Source: Flavobacteriales bacterium
GTDB taxonomy: Bacteria; Bacteroidota; Bacteroidia; Flavobacteriales; BACL11
Direction: 5' to 3'
Length of the DNA stretch: 25,028 nucleotides
NCBI GenBank assembly: GCA_002730985.1
Contig: PCBP01000072.1
Coordinates: forward strand, 1-25,028
Shown: piece by piece, positions 17,601-24,423 of the stretch
Numbering within the stretch: position 1 is the stretch's first letter
Layout of the letters: each line of letters opens with the position of its first letter
Notes under the pieces: model-generated
Databases searched by the model: none
Told to the model about the DNA's origin: nothing
What the model saw: only the letters and a program-made list of their open reading frames with translations
Program-made: the position numbers and the translations under genes

Positions 17601-17890
17601 ACCTGCCACCTTCAATAAGAAGGAATCATATTAACTCATACTTTTTTGCTGATGCTGGAATTATTACATCTGAAATTCTTACAAAAGAAAATTATAAAGA
17701 ATCCTTTTCTGAACTAAGAGCTGATGCTGGTATAGGCTTTGCTTATAGATTTGATAATTTTGGACCATTAGAGACAATAAATCCATTAATAATTAGATTT
17801 GATATCCCATTATTCCTCAACAGACCCCCAGCAAGTGATAATAATTTTATGCAGATGAGATGGTTAATAGGTATCAATAAAGCTTTCTGA
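14681..17890 (+). CDS. M1-family zinc metallopeptidase with barrel-like C-terminal extension
   Basis: This 1069-residue exported peptidase begins with a signal peptide (about 1-18, ending FTSAQ). The gluzincin catalytic site is HEIGH (400-404) with the third zinc ligand E423, 18 residues after the second histidine, inside NETYRALLDEGFTQF; the exopeptidase GMEY motif precedes it, in place of the usual GAMEN. M1 enzymes remove N-terminal residues from peptides. The last third (from about 680) does not look like the usual M1 HEAT-like domain: it is alternating, aromatic-rich beta structure with a LNLRGYTGY motif and ends in a terminal phenylalanine, which resembles an outer-membrane barrel of the BamA/Omp85-like type. 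I infer a surface-anchored peptidase. Its stop overlaps the galE start by one base. Confidence 0.88.
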   Translation: MKKTLLIATLIASTFTSAQDSLITSVNEDPYVKKGNYNPLSPPNTYQNADNPNYWKNKMPHAAYWQQDVYYNIKARIDEETDIITATEQLTYTNNSPDELNVVYFHIYQNAFQPGSYLDELQSQNGKNPKYGEYESQKLGTTIDEISINGENVATELDNTILKVYLPTTLKKNMSITFDIKFKTYFDDGDVRRRMAIFNSWGHKHYNGVHWYPRICVYDAKFGWTKDQHLGKEFYGNFGTFDVELDFSSDFIVEATGFLLNRDEVLPKELREKLDVKNFKDKPWGSTPSVITPYTKGERKVWKFHAENVHDFAFTADPTYRIGEAWWQDKVCYSLVQEPHAIKWQNAAEFGAQCLKVFSEDFGMYVYHKVIVADARSGMEYPMITLDGGSDPGYRDLLAHEIGHMWFFGQVGNNETYRALLDEGFTQFLTAWAMIKIDGEYVIENDLKNKWQQKFKKPTKAIDEEIYYSYINDATKYNDPVISTHSDHFHGAIGHGGGYRHVYYKTAAMLYNLQYVLGDELFLDAMKHYFATWKIAHPYNEDFRNTIIRYTKVDLNWFFDQWLETTKRIDYSVKVKENIVTFNRKSRMQMPIDFSIIAKNGKKYDYHIPNNWFIKKTDATILPRWNGWDLIHPKYSTIIDVPSGIAEVIIDPTNRLADAYMPNNSSEYNTTFSFDHKLWQYSDWRNYEIKYRPDLWWNNYDGIKVGLNLNGGYMNHNHLFDATAWLNTGALQKDSILNPNNYDHYSYRLTYNTNLDNITLNSRIELKSQFIAGLYTNKLSLKKSDSKGNNSMEVELLSLYRTNNQYLINNDWELRKMNNRINITIEHRYKHVYGNGILNLALQSSALGSDYDYNSLSVSIKNNNKIEKLKIATRIFCQIGTGSNWAEESKLALAGANNEEMMDSKFTRANGLVESDDMHYSYTTNHFHSGGGLNLRGYTGYIAPEFNDDGTIKSFDYNGTSGAALNTEVDFTAYLPPSIRRNHINSYFFADAGIITSEILTKENYKESFSELRADAGIGFAYRFDNFGPLETINPLIIRFDIPLFLNRPPASDNNFMQMRWLIGINKAF

Positions 17891-18882
17891 TGAAAAAAAT
17901 CCTAGTTACTGGAGGTGCAGGATATATTGGCTCTCACACAATCATTGAACTAGTGAAATCTGGATATTTTCCTATTATAATTGACAATCTATGTAATAGC
18001 TCCATAAATAACATACATGGGATTGAGAAAATAATCGGCAAGGAATTCAGATGGCACAATATTGATTGTACTGACAAACTAAAAATGCAAAAAATTTTCC
18101 TAGAGGAGTGTGATATTGAAGCAGTTATTCATTTTGCTGCTTACAAATCAGTAGAAGAATCTGTAAATAAACCTAAGAAATATCATGACAATAATGTTGG
18201 GTCCTTAAATGTAGTACTAGAGTGCATGAAAGATAAGAATATTCAAAACATTATTTTTTCTTCATCCTGTACTGTTTATGGAATGCCTGATATTTTGCCA
18301 GTAGAAGAAAGTGCCCCATTTAAAAAGGCTGAATCTCCCTATGGAGAAACAAAACAGATTTGTGAAAAAATTCTCTTATCCAATCCTTGTAATAGCATCT
18401 CTTTGAGATACTTTAATCCAATAGGATCATATAGTTCAGCATTAATTGGAGATTGCTCAGCAGACAAAGCCTCAAATCTAGTTCCAATTATTACAGAAAC
18501 TGTAATAGGAAGGAGAAAGGAAATCACTGTTTTCGGAGATGATTATAATACTTCAGACGGAACCTGTATACGAGACTATATTCATGTAGTTGACCTTGCA
18601 AAATCACATGTCTCAGCATTAGAATTTATTTTAAACCAATCAGGAAAACATGTCTTTAATATAGGCACAGGTAATGGAGTAAGTGTTCTAGAGGCAATAA
18701 AAACTTTTGAAAAAGCAAATAATCTAAAGGTGAATTACTCTATAGGGAAAAGAAGAAGTGGAGATATTGAAAAAATATACGCAGATACCAAGCTAGCAAA
18801 ACAAAAACTAGATTGGGAACCTAAAAAGACTTTAAAAGATGCTATGATCTCTGCTTGGAATTGGGAGAAAATGAAAGAGTAA
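17890..18882 (+). CDS. galE: UDP-glucose 4-epimerase, GalE type
   Basis: GalE interconverts UDP-glucose and UDP-galactose (and in some members the N-acetyl forms) in the cytoplasm using bound NAD. The 330-residue product is an extended short-chain dehydrogenase with TGGAGYIGSH (7-16), AVIHFAAYKSVEES, IFSSSCTVYG with the catalytic Thr, and the catalytic YGETK (Y151, K155), followed by SLRYFNPIGS and GTCIRDYIHVVDLA, typical of GalE. Length matches. It overlaps the M1 peptidase by one base and lies tail to tail with the polysaccharide cluster, which may use its product. The exact sugar specificity cannot be read from the sequence. Confidence 0.92.
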   Translation: MKKILVTGGAGYIGSHTIIELVKSGYFPIIIDNLCNSSINNIHGIEKIIGKEFRWHNIDCTDKLKMQKIFLEECDIEAVIHFAAYKSVEESVNKPKKYHDNNVGSLNVVLECMKDKNIQNIIFSSSCTVYGMPDILPVEESAPFKKAESPYGETKQICEKILLSNPCNSISLRYFNPIGSYSSALIGDCSADKASNLVPIITETVIGRRKEITVFGDDYNTSDGTCIRDYIHVVDLAKSHVSALEFILNQSGKHVFNIGTGNGVSVLEAIKTFEKANNLKVNYSIGKRRSGDIEKIYADTKLAKQKLDWEPKKTLKDAMISAWNWEKMKE

Positions 18883-18921
18883 ACTATTCTTTAATTAATT
18901 TTTTCTTGAATACTAACACTC

Positions 18922-20052
18922 TTAATCAGGATTATCAATCAGAGAATTATACAAATCAATAATTCCCTTTGTCTTTTCCTTAATTACCTCTCTACTTCTC
19001 AGGCTAAGAACTATTTCTTTATTAATCCGCTTCTGTTCTTCATTCAATTCAACACCTGCTAATTCATAATCTTGCTTTAGATCAAAAACAATCATTCCTT
19101 TATCTTTTAAATAACTATATGTTAAAGATTTGCTATTAAGGAATACTCTCATTCCTTGAAATAAAGCCATAAACACATTACCTAAAGCTTGCTGCCTGAC
19201 ATGATACATAATTACTGTATTACATGATGAAGTTAATTCTCTATAATCGTTTAACGGAAGAAACTCCTCAATTGCTGTAAAAGATTTTCTAAATATTCTC
19301 ATTCCTTCAGATATAACCAATTCTTTGTATTTTTTATAATCATAAGCTCCATAACTCAAAGGGACTATAACTTTCTTATTAGTATCTTTAATAATATTAA
19401 ACACATCTAGATGATTATTTGAGTAAGTTGCTGAATTGCCTATTAATATTAAATCCCCTAAAGGAATATTAGAGAAGCTATTAAATTTATTTACCCCATA
19501 GTTATAATCAATATATTCAGCATCTAAACTAAATTCTTTCTTTATAATATTAAACTCATAGGGGAATACAGTAATAACATAATTAACTAATTGCAATAGT
19601 TTTAACTCTTTTGCTAAAGGCTTTACTCTATATCTCACTAAATGATAGAAGACATATAAATAAGAAAATTTAACGAGTTTAAACAAGCTTCTTCTTCTTC
19701 TAACATTATTAGTCAATGGTTCGAAAAAATTCTGATCTGAAAAATGATCATATGCATCAGAACCCCAGACAGACCAAATTACTTTTATGTGAGGGGGTTT
19801 ATTCTTCAGAATATACAGCTTGATAGGAGAAAGAAAATGTATTATTAATAATTGACAATCCTTATAAATTACATCTAGATCTAATTTATAACTTGAATTT
19901 GGCAATATTAAAGTTTGTTCTTCTCTAGAAACATATTTTAATTCTTGGTTATTAGAAAAAACAATATATCTATTTAATCCAACTGATACATTTTCAAAAT
20001 TTTCAATTGTAATATCTACAAACTTTTGATCCTCGAATAAGTGAACAATCAT
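18922..20052 (-). CDS. GT56-family 4-acetamido-4,6-dideoxyhexose (Fuc4NAc-type) glycosyltransferase
   Basis: This 376-residue protein matches family GT56, whose founding member WecF adds Fuc4NAc from dTDP-Fuc4NAc to the lipid-linked disaccharide of enterobacterial common antigen. Visible motifs are the start MIVHLFEDQKF, IWSVWGSDAY (92-101), GNSATYSNNHLD (205-216), PLSYGAYDYK (231-240), and YHVRQQALGN with the following FMALFQG (283-299), which form the donor-binding C-terminal half. It is the last gene of the polysaccharide cluster and is convergent with galE. The cluster's VioA-like aminotransferase fits a 4-amino-4,6-dideoxyhexose donor, but the real donor could be the gluco or galacto form. 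A fragment matching its first 19 or so residues lies at 21586-21669. Confidence 0.85.
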   Translation of the reverse strand: MIVHLFEDQKFVDITIENFENVSVGLNRYIVFSNNQELKYVSREEQTLILPNSSYKLDLDVIYKDCQLLIIHFLSPIKLYILKNKPPHIKVIWSVWGSDAYDHFSDQNFFEPLTNNVRRRRSLFKLVKFSYLYVFYHLVRYRVKPLAKELKLLQLVNYVITVFPYEFNIIKKEFSLDAEYIDYNYGVNKFNSFSNIPLGDLILIGNSATYSNNHLDVFNIIKDTNKKVIVPLSYGAYDYKKYKELVISEGMRIFRKSFTAIEEFLPLNDYRELTSSCNTVIMYHVRQQALGNVFMALFQGMRVFLNSKSLTYSYLKDKGMIVFDLKQDYELAGVELNEEQKRINKEIVLSLRSREVIKEKTKGIIDLYNSLIDNPD

Positions 20053-20070
20053 ATATAAAGTTTCATAAAA

Positions 20071-20889
20071 TTATTTTTTTTCTATATTAAACTCTAATAT
20101 GCAATTCTTTTGTAAATCTACTTCAATCATACTTTGAATTGCTTTATCTAATGTATTTACCCAGCTAATATCATGTTTTTTATGCCTATAAACAGAATAG
20201 ACCGTTTCTTTTACTGACACATTACTTCTTTGTATAAATGAATAGGTTTGCTCATCTATTTCCATATCACAAAACTTAAATATCTTTTTAACTTGATTGA
20301 CTGTATCTTCAATTAAATCATCATAGTTGACTAAAATAAATCTATTAGGATACCTTCTTTTTAATTCAATGAATAAAAAATAAATCTCTCTCCATTTTTC
20401 AAACCCAAAATATTCTTCAGCTTTATTTTTATTTTTTTTCTCTGCAAATTGCCATTCTTCAGCCTCTATCCATCCTAAATCTTTTCTAAATTCTCTTGGA
20501 GAATTTAGAAAAGAACTAATTACTGCAAAAGGATTTCTAACAAGACCTATAACTTTCAAATCTTTATCTTGAAGCAATAAATTTTCTAAAATATTATGAT
20601 ATCTTACTTCTTTATAGATAATATGAGTAAGATTTCTATCCTTTTTAAATAAAGGATATTCTTCACTCTCAAGTTTATCTTTTTGTAAAAGAAAATCATC
20701 TGAACTTTTTGCAATATTTTCAAAAAATCCTACAATATCCTCTCTTGAACTCTTATCATTTAAATAATCTTTAAATGCATAAGAAAAGAGTGGCTGAAAC
20801 CTAAAACAAACTTTCGGAGAACTATTTAATATTTGCCCCAACCAAGATGATCCAGACCTAGGTACAGAATGTATAGCTATTCTTTTCAT
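20071..20889 (-). CDS. PAPS-dependent sulfotransferase family protein
   Basis: This 272-residue protein has the two PAPS-binding elements of the sulfotransferase superfamily: the 5'-phosphosulfate loop VPRSGSSWLGQIL (9-21) and the 3'-phosphate motif GLVRNPFAVISS (115-126), where R118 and S125/S126 are expected contacts. The C-terminal third has the family's usual charged region (YSVYRHKKHDISWVN). It would transfer sulfate from PAPS to a hydroxyl of a carbohydrate. Its position between wbqC and the GT56 gene suggests that the cluster's glycan, or a lipid-linked intermediate, is sulfated; this is inference. Its start overlaps the wbqC stop by four bases (ATGA). No PAPS-synthesis genes are in the window. 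Confidence 0.8.
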   Translation of the reverse strand: MKRIAIHSVPRSGSSWLGQILNSSPKVCFRFQPLFSYAFKDYLNDKSSREDIVGFFENIAKSSDDFLLQKDKLESEEYPLFKKDRNLTHIIYKEVRYHNILENLLLQDKDLKVIGLVRNPFAVISSFLNSPREFRKDLGWIEAEEWQFAEKKNKNKAEEYFGFEKWREIYFLFIELKRRYPNRFILVNYDDLIEDTVNQVKKIFKFCDMEIDEQTYSFIQRSNVSVKETVYSVYRHKKHDISWVNTLDKAIQSMIEVDLQKNCILEFNIEKK

Positions 20890-21575
20890 ATTAGTTGAAA
20901 GTGATTTAACATATTCTTGATATTATCTTTACTACTAAACATGAGAATATCCACAATAGATAAGTTAGGAACAAACTCATTATTGAATTGTTTATACGAA
21001 ATTTCATAAGTCTTTAAAAAACTGAGATTAATGTCATTTTGAGAAAAAACTGATTTATCATATAACTCAATCCCACCAATTGAATTTATATAGCTAGTTG
21101 CGTTTAAGGTTTTTGATATTTCAATTAATCTATCTTGCGCCTTAAGAGCTTTATCATTTTTTATATCACTTGAGTACAAGAACTTAGTCTCTATATTTAA
21201 ATACTTTGAAATCTTTACTAATGAAGATCCTAAAAATTTAGACAGCTCTTTTTGTCCATTATTTAAGATCTCCTCTAGGACTGGAAAAACATCAGTAAAA
21301 AAAGGTGCTTTAGAATAATTTTGTCTAATAGTTTTTAATAATTTCTTTGAATTATTTCCAACATCAATCTCATTTATCTTTTTATTTTGACTAGCGCCAA
21401 CTAGCTCTAAAGTGAACAGTTGTGGCTTTTGATTTTGTAAAAAAGTGTTTCTATTTATATGCCCTCTCTTTATAAAATTAACATCATCATAAATCACAAA
21501 TATATCAACAGCATTAATTAACTGCCAATACCCAATATAAGCAAAGAGATAAGGTTGCATAACAGTAAGGTTCAT
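20886..21575 (-). CDS. WbqC-like family protein
   Basis: This 229-residue protein matches the WbqC-like family from its N-terminal signature VMQPYLFAYIGYWQLINAVD onward, including VIYDDVNFIKRGHINRNTFL, which resembles the family's DDVQFxKxxWxNRN block, and the later YINSIGGIELYDK and FVPNLSIVDILMF. Such proteins occur in O-antigen and other polysaccharide clusters and some are fused to or placed beside aminotransferases or acyltransferases; their reaction is not established here. I chose the ATG at 21575; an in-frame TTG two codons earlier is unlikely. It overlaps the sulfotransferase start by four bases, and its own start is ten bases after the small remnant ORF at 21586-21669. Confidence 0.8.
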   Translation of the reverse strand: MNLTVMQPYLFAYIGYWQLINAVDIFVIYDDVNFIKRGHINRNTFLQNQKPQLFTLELVGASQNKKINEIDVGNNSKKLLKTIRQNYSKAPFFTDVFPVLEEILNNGQKELSKFLGSSLVKISKYLNIETKFLYSSDIKNDKALKAQDRLIEISKTLNATSYINSIGGIELYDKSVFSQNDINLSFLKTYEISYKQFNNEFVPNLSIVDILMFSSKDNIKNMLNHFQLI

Positions 21576-21585
21576 ATACAAGTTC

Positions 21586-21669
21586 TTAATATTTCAATAT
21601 TTTTTTCTTATCAAAATTATCAATAGTTACATCCTCAAAATTTCTGTCTTCAAATAAATGAACAATCAT
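21586..21669 (-). pseudogene. 5' remnant of a second GT56-type glycosyltransferase gene
   Basis: A 27-codon open frame starting at 21669 reads MIVHLFEDRNFEDVTIDNFD and then KKKILKY before a TAA. Its first 19 residues align without gaps with the intact GT56 gene's start (MIVHLFEDQKFVDITIENF); I count 14 identities and mostly conservative differences. The DNA is about three-quarters identical over 63 bases, and most mismatches are at third codon positions. Similarity stops at about codon 20. It is therefore the broken 5' end of a divergent homolog, not a recent copy. Alternatively it is a tiny expressed leader ORF; its stop is ten bases before the wbqC start. Confidence 0.7.
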
Positions 21670-21711
21670 ATTTTTCAAGTAGTTTATATATCACTTTTAA
21701 GCTCTAAGCTA

Positions 21712-22569
21712 CTATCTTAACGGTACACCCGATAGTTTTCCATTATAAGGTTTTAACCACTTAGCAGGAACACCAACATAAACACCTGGTTTTTCAATAT
21801 TACCATTTAATACTCCTCCAGAGCCAACTAAAATAACATCTTGAATGGTGCATCCTGCAGATAAAACAACTCCAGAACTAAAGAAACAATTATCACATAT
21901 CTTAACTCCACCACCTAAAGATACATTATTGGCAAAATGATTATTTTTTCCAATAATACATCCATGCCCTACTAATGTACCATGAGCCATACAAGTTCCC
22001 TCTCCAATAATTGTATTTTCATTAGCAGAACCTCTAACAATAGTAACGTTAGAACCAATCTTACAATGCTTTTCTATAATTACACCGCCTAATTGGTGTA
22101 AATATACCCTCTCTTCATTATCCCATACCCACATTACACCTTCAGCTCCAATAACGGTATTTGCTTCAACAACAACATCAGACATAATTTTTGTTTCAGC
22201 ATAGACAACAACATTAGGGTGTATTTTTACATTATCTTCAATTATACACTTTCCAATAACACATCCCTTTCCAATAATTACATCTTTTCCAATAACTGCA
22301 TCTTTATGCAAATAATAACCATTAATAAATTCTAACTTATTTTCTTCTAAATAATCTTTTTTATACTGTTCAGATAATTTGTAAAATTCTAATTGTGGAT
22401 TCTTACTTTTTATAAGTTGAACATTCTGTAATTTTGGGCTAAAACTTTCCTTGCAAAGCAATATGCAATTTTCTAAATGTTTAACATCATCTTCATTGTC
22501 TCCTACATAATATATAATTGCTCCATCACCAGAATTAGATAAAACAGATAAATATTGTTTCTTACTCAT
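21712..22569 (-). CDS. LpxD-like left-handed beta-helix N-acyltransferase
   Basis: The 285-residue protein has a short LpxD-like N-terminal region (about 1-75, YYVGDNEDDVKHLENCILLC and a NPQLEFYKLSE strip) and then a long hexapeptide-repeat left-handed beta-helix (about 88-262: VIGKDVIIGKGCVIG, VVEANTVIGAEGVMW, TLVGHGCIIGKNNHFANNVS), ending in GVPAKWLKPY. It resembles UDP-3-O-acyl-glucosamine N-acyltransferase, but genes of lipid A synthesis are absent here, and it sits in a polysaccharide cluster. I infer that it acylates an amino-sugar nucleotide, perhaps with an unusual acyl group. The His in the GHGC coil may be the catalytic base. It starts 2 bases after the stop of the 161-residue acetyltransferase gene. 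Confidence 0.75.
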   Translation of the reverse strand: MSKKQYLSVLSNSGDGAIIYYVGDNEDDVKHLENCILLCKESFSPKLQNVQLIKSKNPQLEFYKLSEQYKKDYLEENKLEFINGYYLHKDAVIGKDVIIGKGCVIGKCIIEDNVKIHPNVVVYAETKIMSDVVVEANTVIGAEGVMWVWDNEERVYLHQLGGVIIEKHCKIGSNVTIVRGSANENTIIGEGTCMAHGTLVGHGCIIGKNNHFANNVSLGGGVKICDNCFFSSGVVLSAGCTIQDVILVGSGGVLNGNIEKPGVYVGVPAKWLKPYNGKLSGVPLR

Positions 22570-22571
22570 CT

Positions 22572-23057
22572 TTAACTATTTTTCTTAAATAATTTGGCCG
22601 GATTTCCATACCATATTTCATTGTCCTTTACGTGAGACCTTACTTGTGAACACGCCCCGATAATACAATTTTCTCCGATAGAGAAACCAGGCATTAAGCA
22701 AACATTAGCTCCTATTAAGGTGCTGTCACCTATTCTTCCAACAATCTTTTCATCTCCTTTATTTAAATCAGGAGTATCAGTTAAGACAAAACTATATTTA
22801 ACTGTAACATTGGAGCCAATAATAGCATTAGCTGAAATAGTACACCTACTGCCCATAGTAGTGTTGTCTCCTACTTTTACATTATCGCTAATTTCACAAT
22901 AAGCTGTGAATTTACAATTTTTACCAATTTTTGCATTTTTTCGTACTATACAGAAAGGACCAATCTGAGTGTTATCACCAATCTCAGCATCTTCTTCAAT
23001 ATATGCTAATGGATGAATTTCAACATTTTTACCAATTTTTGCTTTCCTTGATATCAT
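22572..23057 (-). CDS. Hexapeptide-repeat sugar N-acetyltransferase
   Basis: This 161-residue protein is almost entirely left-handed beta-helix hexapeptide repeats (AKIGKNVEIHPLAYI, AEIGDNTQIGPFCIV, NAKIGKNCKF, IIGSNVTV), with a C-terminal coil and GNPAKLFKK tail typical of acetyl-CoA-dependent sugar acetyltransferases such as those modifying amino-dideoxy sugars. It would use acetyl-CoA on a 4-amino or 3-amino sugar nucleotide. A long loop (about 95-113, TDTPDLNKGDEKIVG) interrupts the helix. It follows the aminotransferase gene by 16 bases and precedes the LpxD-like gene by 2, in a tight operon, consistent with action on the aminotransferase product. Confidence 0.85.
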   Translation of the reverse strand: MISRKAKIGKNVEIHPLAYIEEDAEIGDNTQIGPFCIVRKNAKIGKNCKFTAYCEISDNVKVGDNTTMGSRCTISANAIIGSNVTVKYSFVLTDTPDLNKGDEKIVGRIGDSTLIGANVCLMPGFSIGENCIIGACSQVRSHVKDNEIWYGNPAKLFKKNS

Positions 23058-23073
23058 AATTCTTTTAGTTTAT

Positions 23074-24147
23074 TTATATGTTGTTAATTAAGGTTTTAAT
23101 AATATTTTTTTGCTGATTTAATTCTAATTCTACGTACATTGGTAAACAAAGGATTCTTGAAGAGGTATCCCTAGAAATTTTACAAAACTGTGTGGAATCA
23201 ATATAATCTAAAGTATCTAAAGAAGGATAAAAATATCTTCTTGGAAATATATCTTTTAGATTTAAGGCCTTTTCTATTTTCTTTAATTGTTCTTCACTTT
23301 CGAGTATAATGGGAAAATAACTATAATTCTGCGTTGAATTTTCACTCTGTTCTTGAAAACTTACAACTCCTTCTAATTCTTTTTTATAAAATTCATATAC
23401 AATCTTCCGCTTACCATTTAACTCTTGCATATCATCAAGCATACAAAGACCCATTACTGCTTCAAACTCATTCATCTTAGCGTTTGTCCCTAATTCAGGT
23501 ATTTCTTCTGTATTCTTAATACCAAAATTAATAAGGTATCTTGCTTTCTCAACCAAGCTATCATCATTTATTACTAACGCTCCTCCCTCAATGGTATGAA
23601 AGATTTTTGTTGCATGAAAACTTAAAGTTGATATATCTCCATAATTTAGAATACTTTCCCCTTTATATCTAACTCCAAAAGCATGAGCTGCATCATATAC
23701 TATCTTTAGATTGTGTTTTTTAGCAATAGTTTCTATCTTTTCAACTTCACAAGCGTTTCCAAATACATGCACAGGCACTATCATACTTGTATTCGAAGTA
23801 ACAAGCTTTTCTATATTTTTCGGATCCATATTTAATGTTTGAGAATCTATATCTGAAAATATTGGATTCAAACCATTTGTAACAAGTGAACTAGTAGTGG
23901 CAACAAAACTGAATGGAGTAGTTATAACATCACCCTTAATTCCTAAGGTTCTATATGCTATCTCCAAAGCAACAGTCCCATTAGATACTAACACAATATT
24001 TCTCACTCCTAAATATTCAGCTAATCGTTTTTCTAATAATTTAACCATTGGCCCATTATTAGTTACCCAGCTATTAGCATAAATCTGATCTATGTACTTT
24101 TTGTATTTTTCTTTATCAGGTAAATATGTTTTTGTTACATTTATCAT
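23074..24147 (-). CDS. DegT/DnrJ/EryC1/StrS-family sugar aminotransferase, VioA-like
   Basis: This PLP-dependent aminotransferase of 357 residues adds an amino group to a keto-dideoxy nucleotide sugar. Supporting motifs are SWVTNNGPMVKLLEKRLAEY, SNGTVALEIA, TTPFSFVATTSSLVTNG, PVHVFGNACEVE, YDAAHAFGV, and SFHATKIFHTIEGGA with the catalytic lysine (K181). The TTPFSFVATT and HATK-type sequences resemble VioA, which makes dTDP-4-amino-4,6-dideoxyglucose, rather than the WecE or 3-aminotransferase pattern; this specificity is inferred from memory of motifs. The ATG at 24147 gives the MINVTK start; an earlier in-frame TTG (24177) is rejected. It is the first complete gene of the downstream operon with both acyltransferases. 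Confidence 0.9.
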   Translation of the reverse strand: MINVTKTYLPDKEKYKKYIDQIYANSWVTNNGPMVKLLEKRLAEYLGVRNIVLVSNGTVALEIAYRTLGIKGDVITTPFSFVATTSSLVTNGLNPIFSDIDSQTLNMDPKNIEKLVTSNTSMIVPVHVFGNACEVEKIETIAKKHNLKIVYDAAHAFGVRYKGESILNYGDISTLSFHATKIFHTIEGGALVINDDSLVEKARYLINFGIKNTEEIPELGTNAKMNEFEAVMGLCMLDDMQELNGKRKIVYEFYKKELEGVVSFQEQSENSTQNYSYFPIILESEEQLKKIEKALNLKDIFPRRYFYPSLDTLDYIDSTQFCKISRDTSSRILCLPMYVELELNQQKNIIKTLINNI

Positions 24148-24211
24148 ATATCTAAGAATTCCTAATTTATTAATCAAAGATAAATACAGAGATGATTATT
24201 TATTAGTATCG

Positions 24212-24219
24212 CAAAATTA
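24212..24219 (-). promoter_or_regulatory. Candidate -7 box (TAATTTTG) before the aminotransferase gene
   Basis: On the minus strand this is an exact TAnnTTTG match, about 65 bases upstream of the aminotransferase start, in the 256-base gap after wzx. No -33 TTG lies at the expected spacing. If used it would let the aminotransferase-to-GT56 run be transcribed separately from wzx. Confidence 0.4.
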
Positions 24220-24228
24220 AGGTAATTT

Positions 24229-24423
24229 TTATTCATATTTGCATATGCCAACAAATTTAATAGCAAAATAGACTGAAAACAAACTAATTCTAATAGCGAT
24301 CATTCCTACAATACTCGACAAAATTGACTTTCTAATAAATAACCTATTACTTTCAAAAGAAAATAATACTAACTTTCCTAAATAAATTATGAAATTTATA
24401 ATATTAAGATGAAAAACGATTCC
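24229..24423 (-). other. Unexplained open stretch between wzx and the aminotransferase, possible gene remnant
   Basis: Between 24423 and a TAA at 24229-24231 one minus-strand frame stays open for about 64 codons, out of frame with the end of wzx. It reads as a hydrophobic, lysine/arginine-dotted peptide such as FIIYLGKLVLFSFESNRL and IRISLFSVYFAIKFVG. It has no ATG near its start; the only internal one would give 24 residues. AT-rich DNA easily gives such peptides, so this could be chance, or the 3' end of a lost gene. I do not recognise a family. Confidence 0.3.

Noticed and set aside
24148..24177. Ten-residue extension of the aminotransferase
   Set aside because: It depends on a TTG codon, while an ATG at 24147 gives the usual start of this aminotransferase group.
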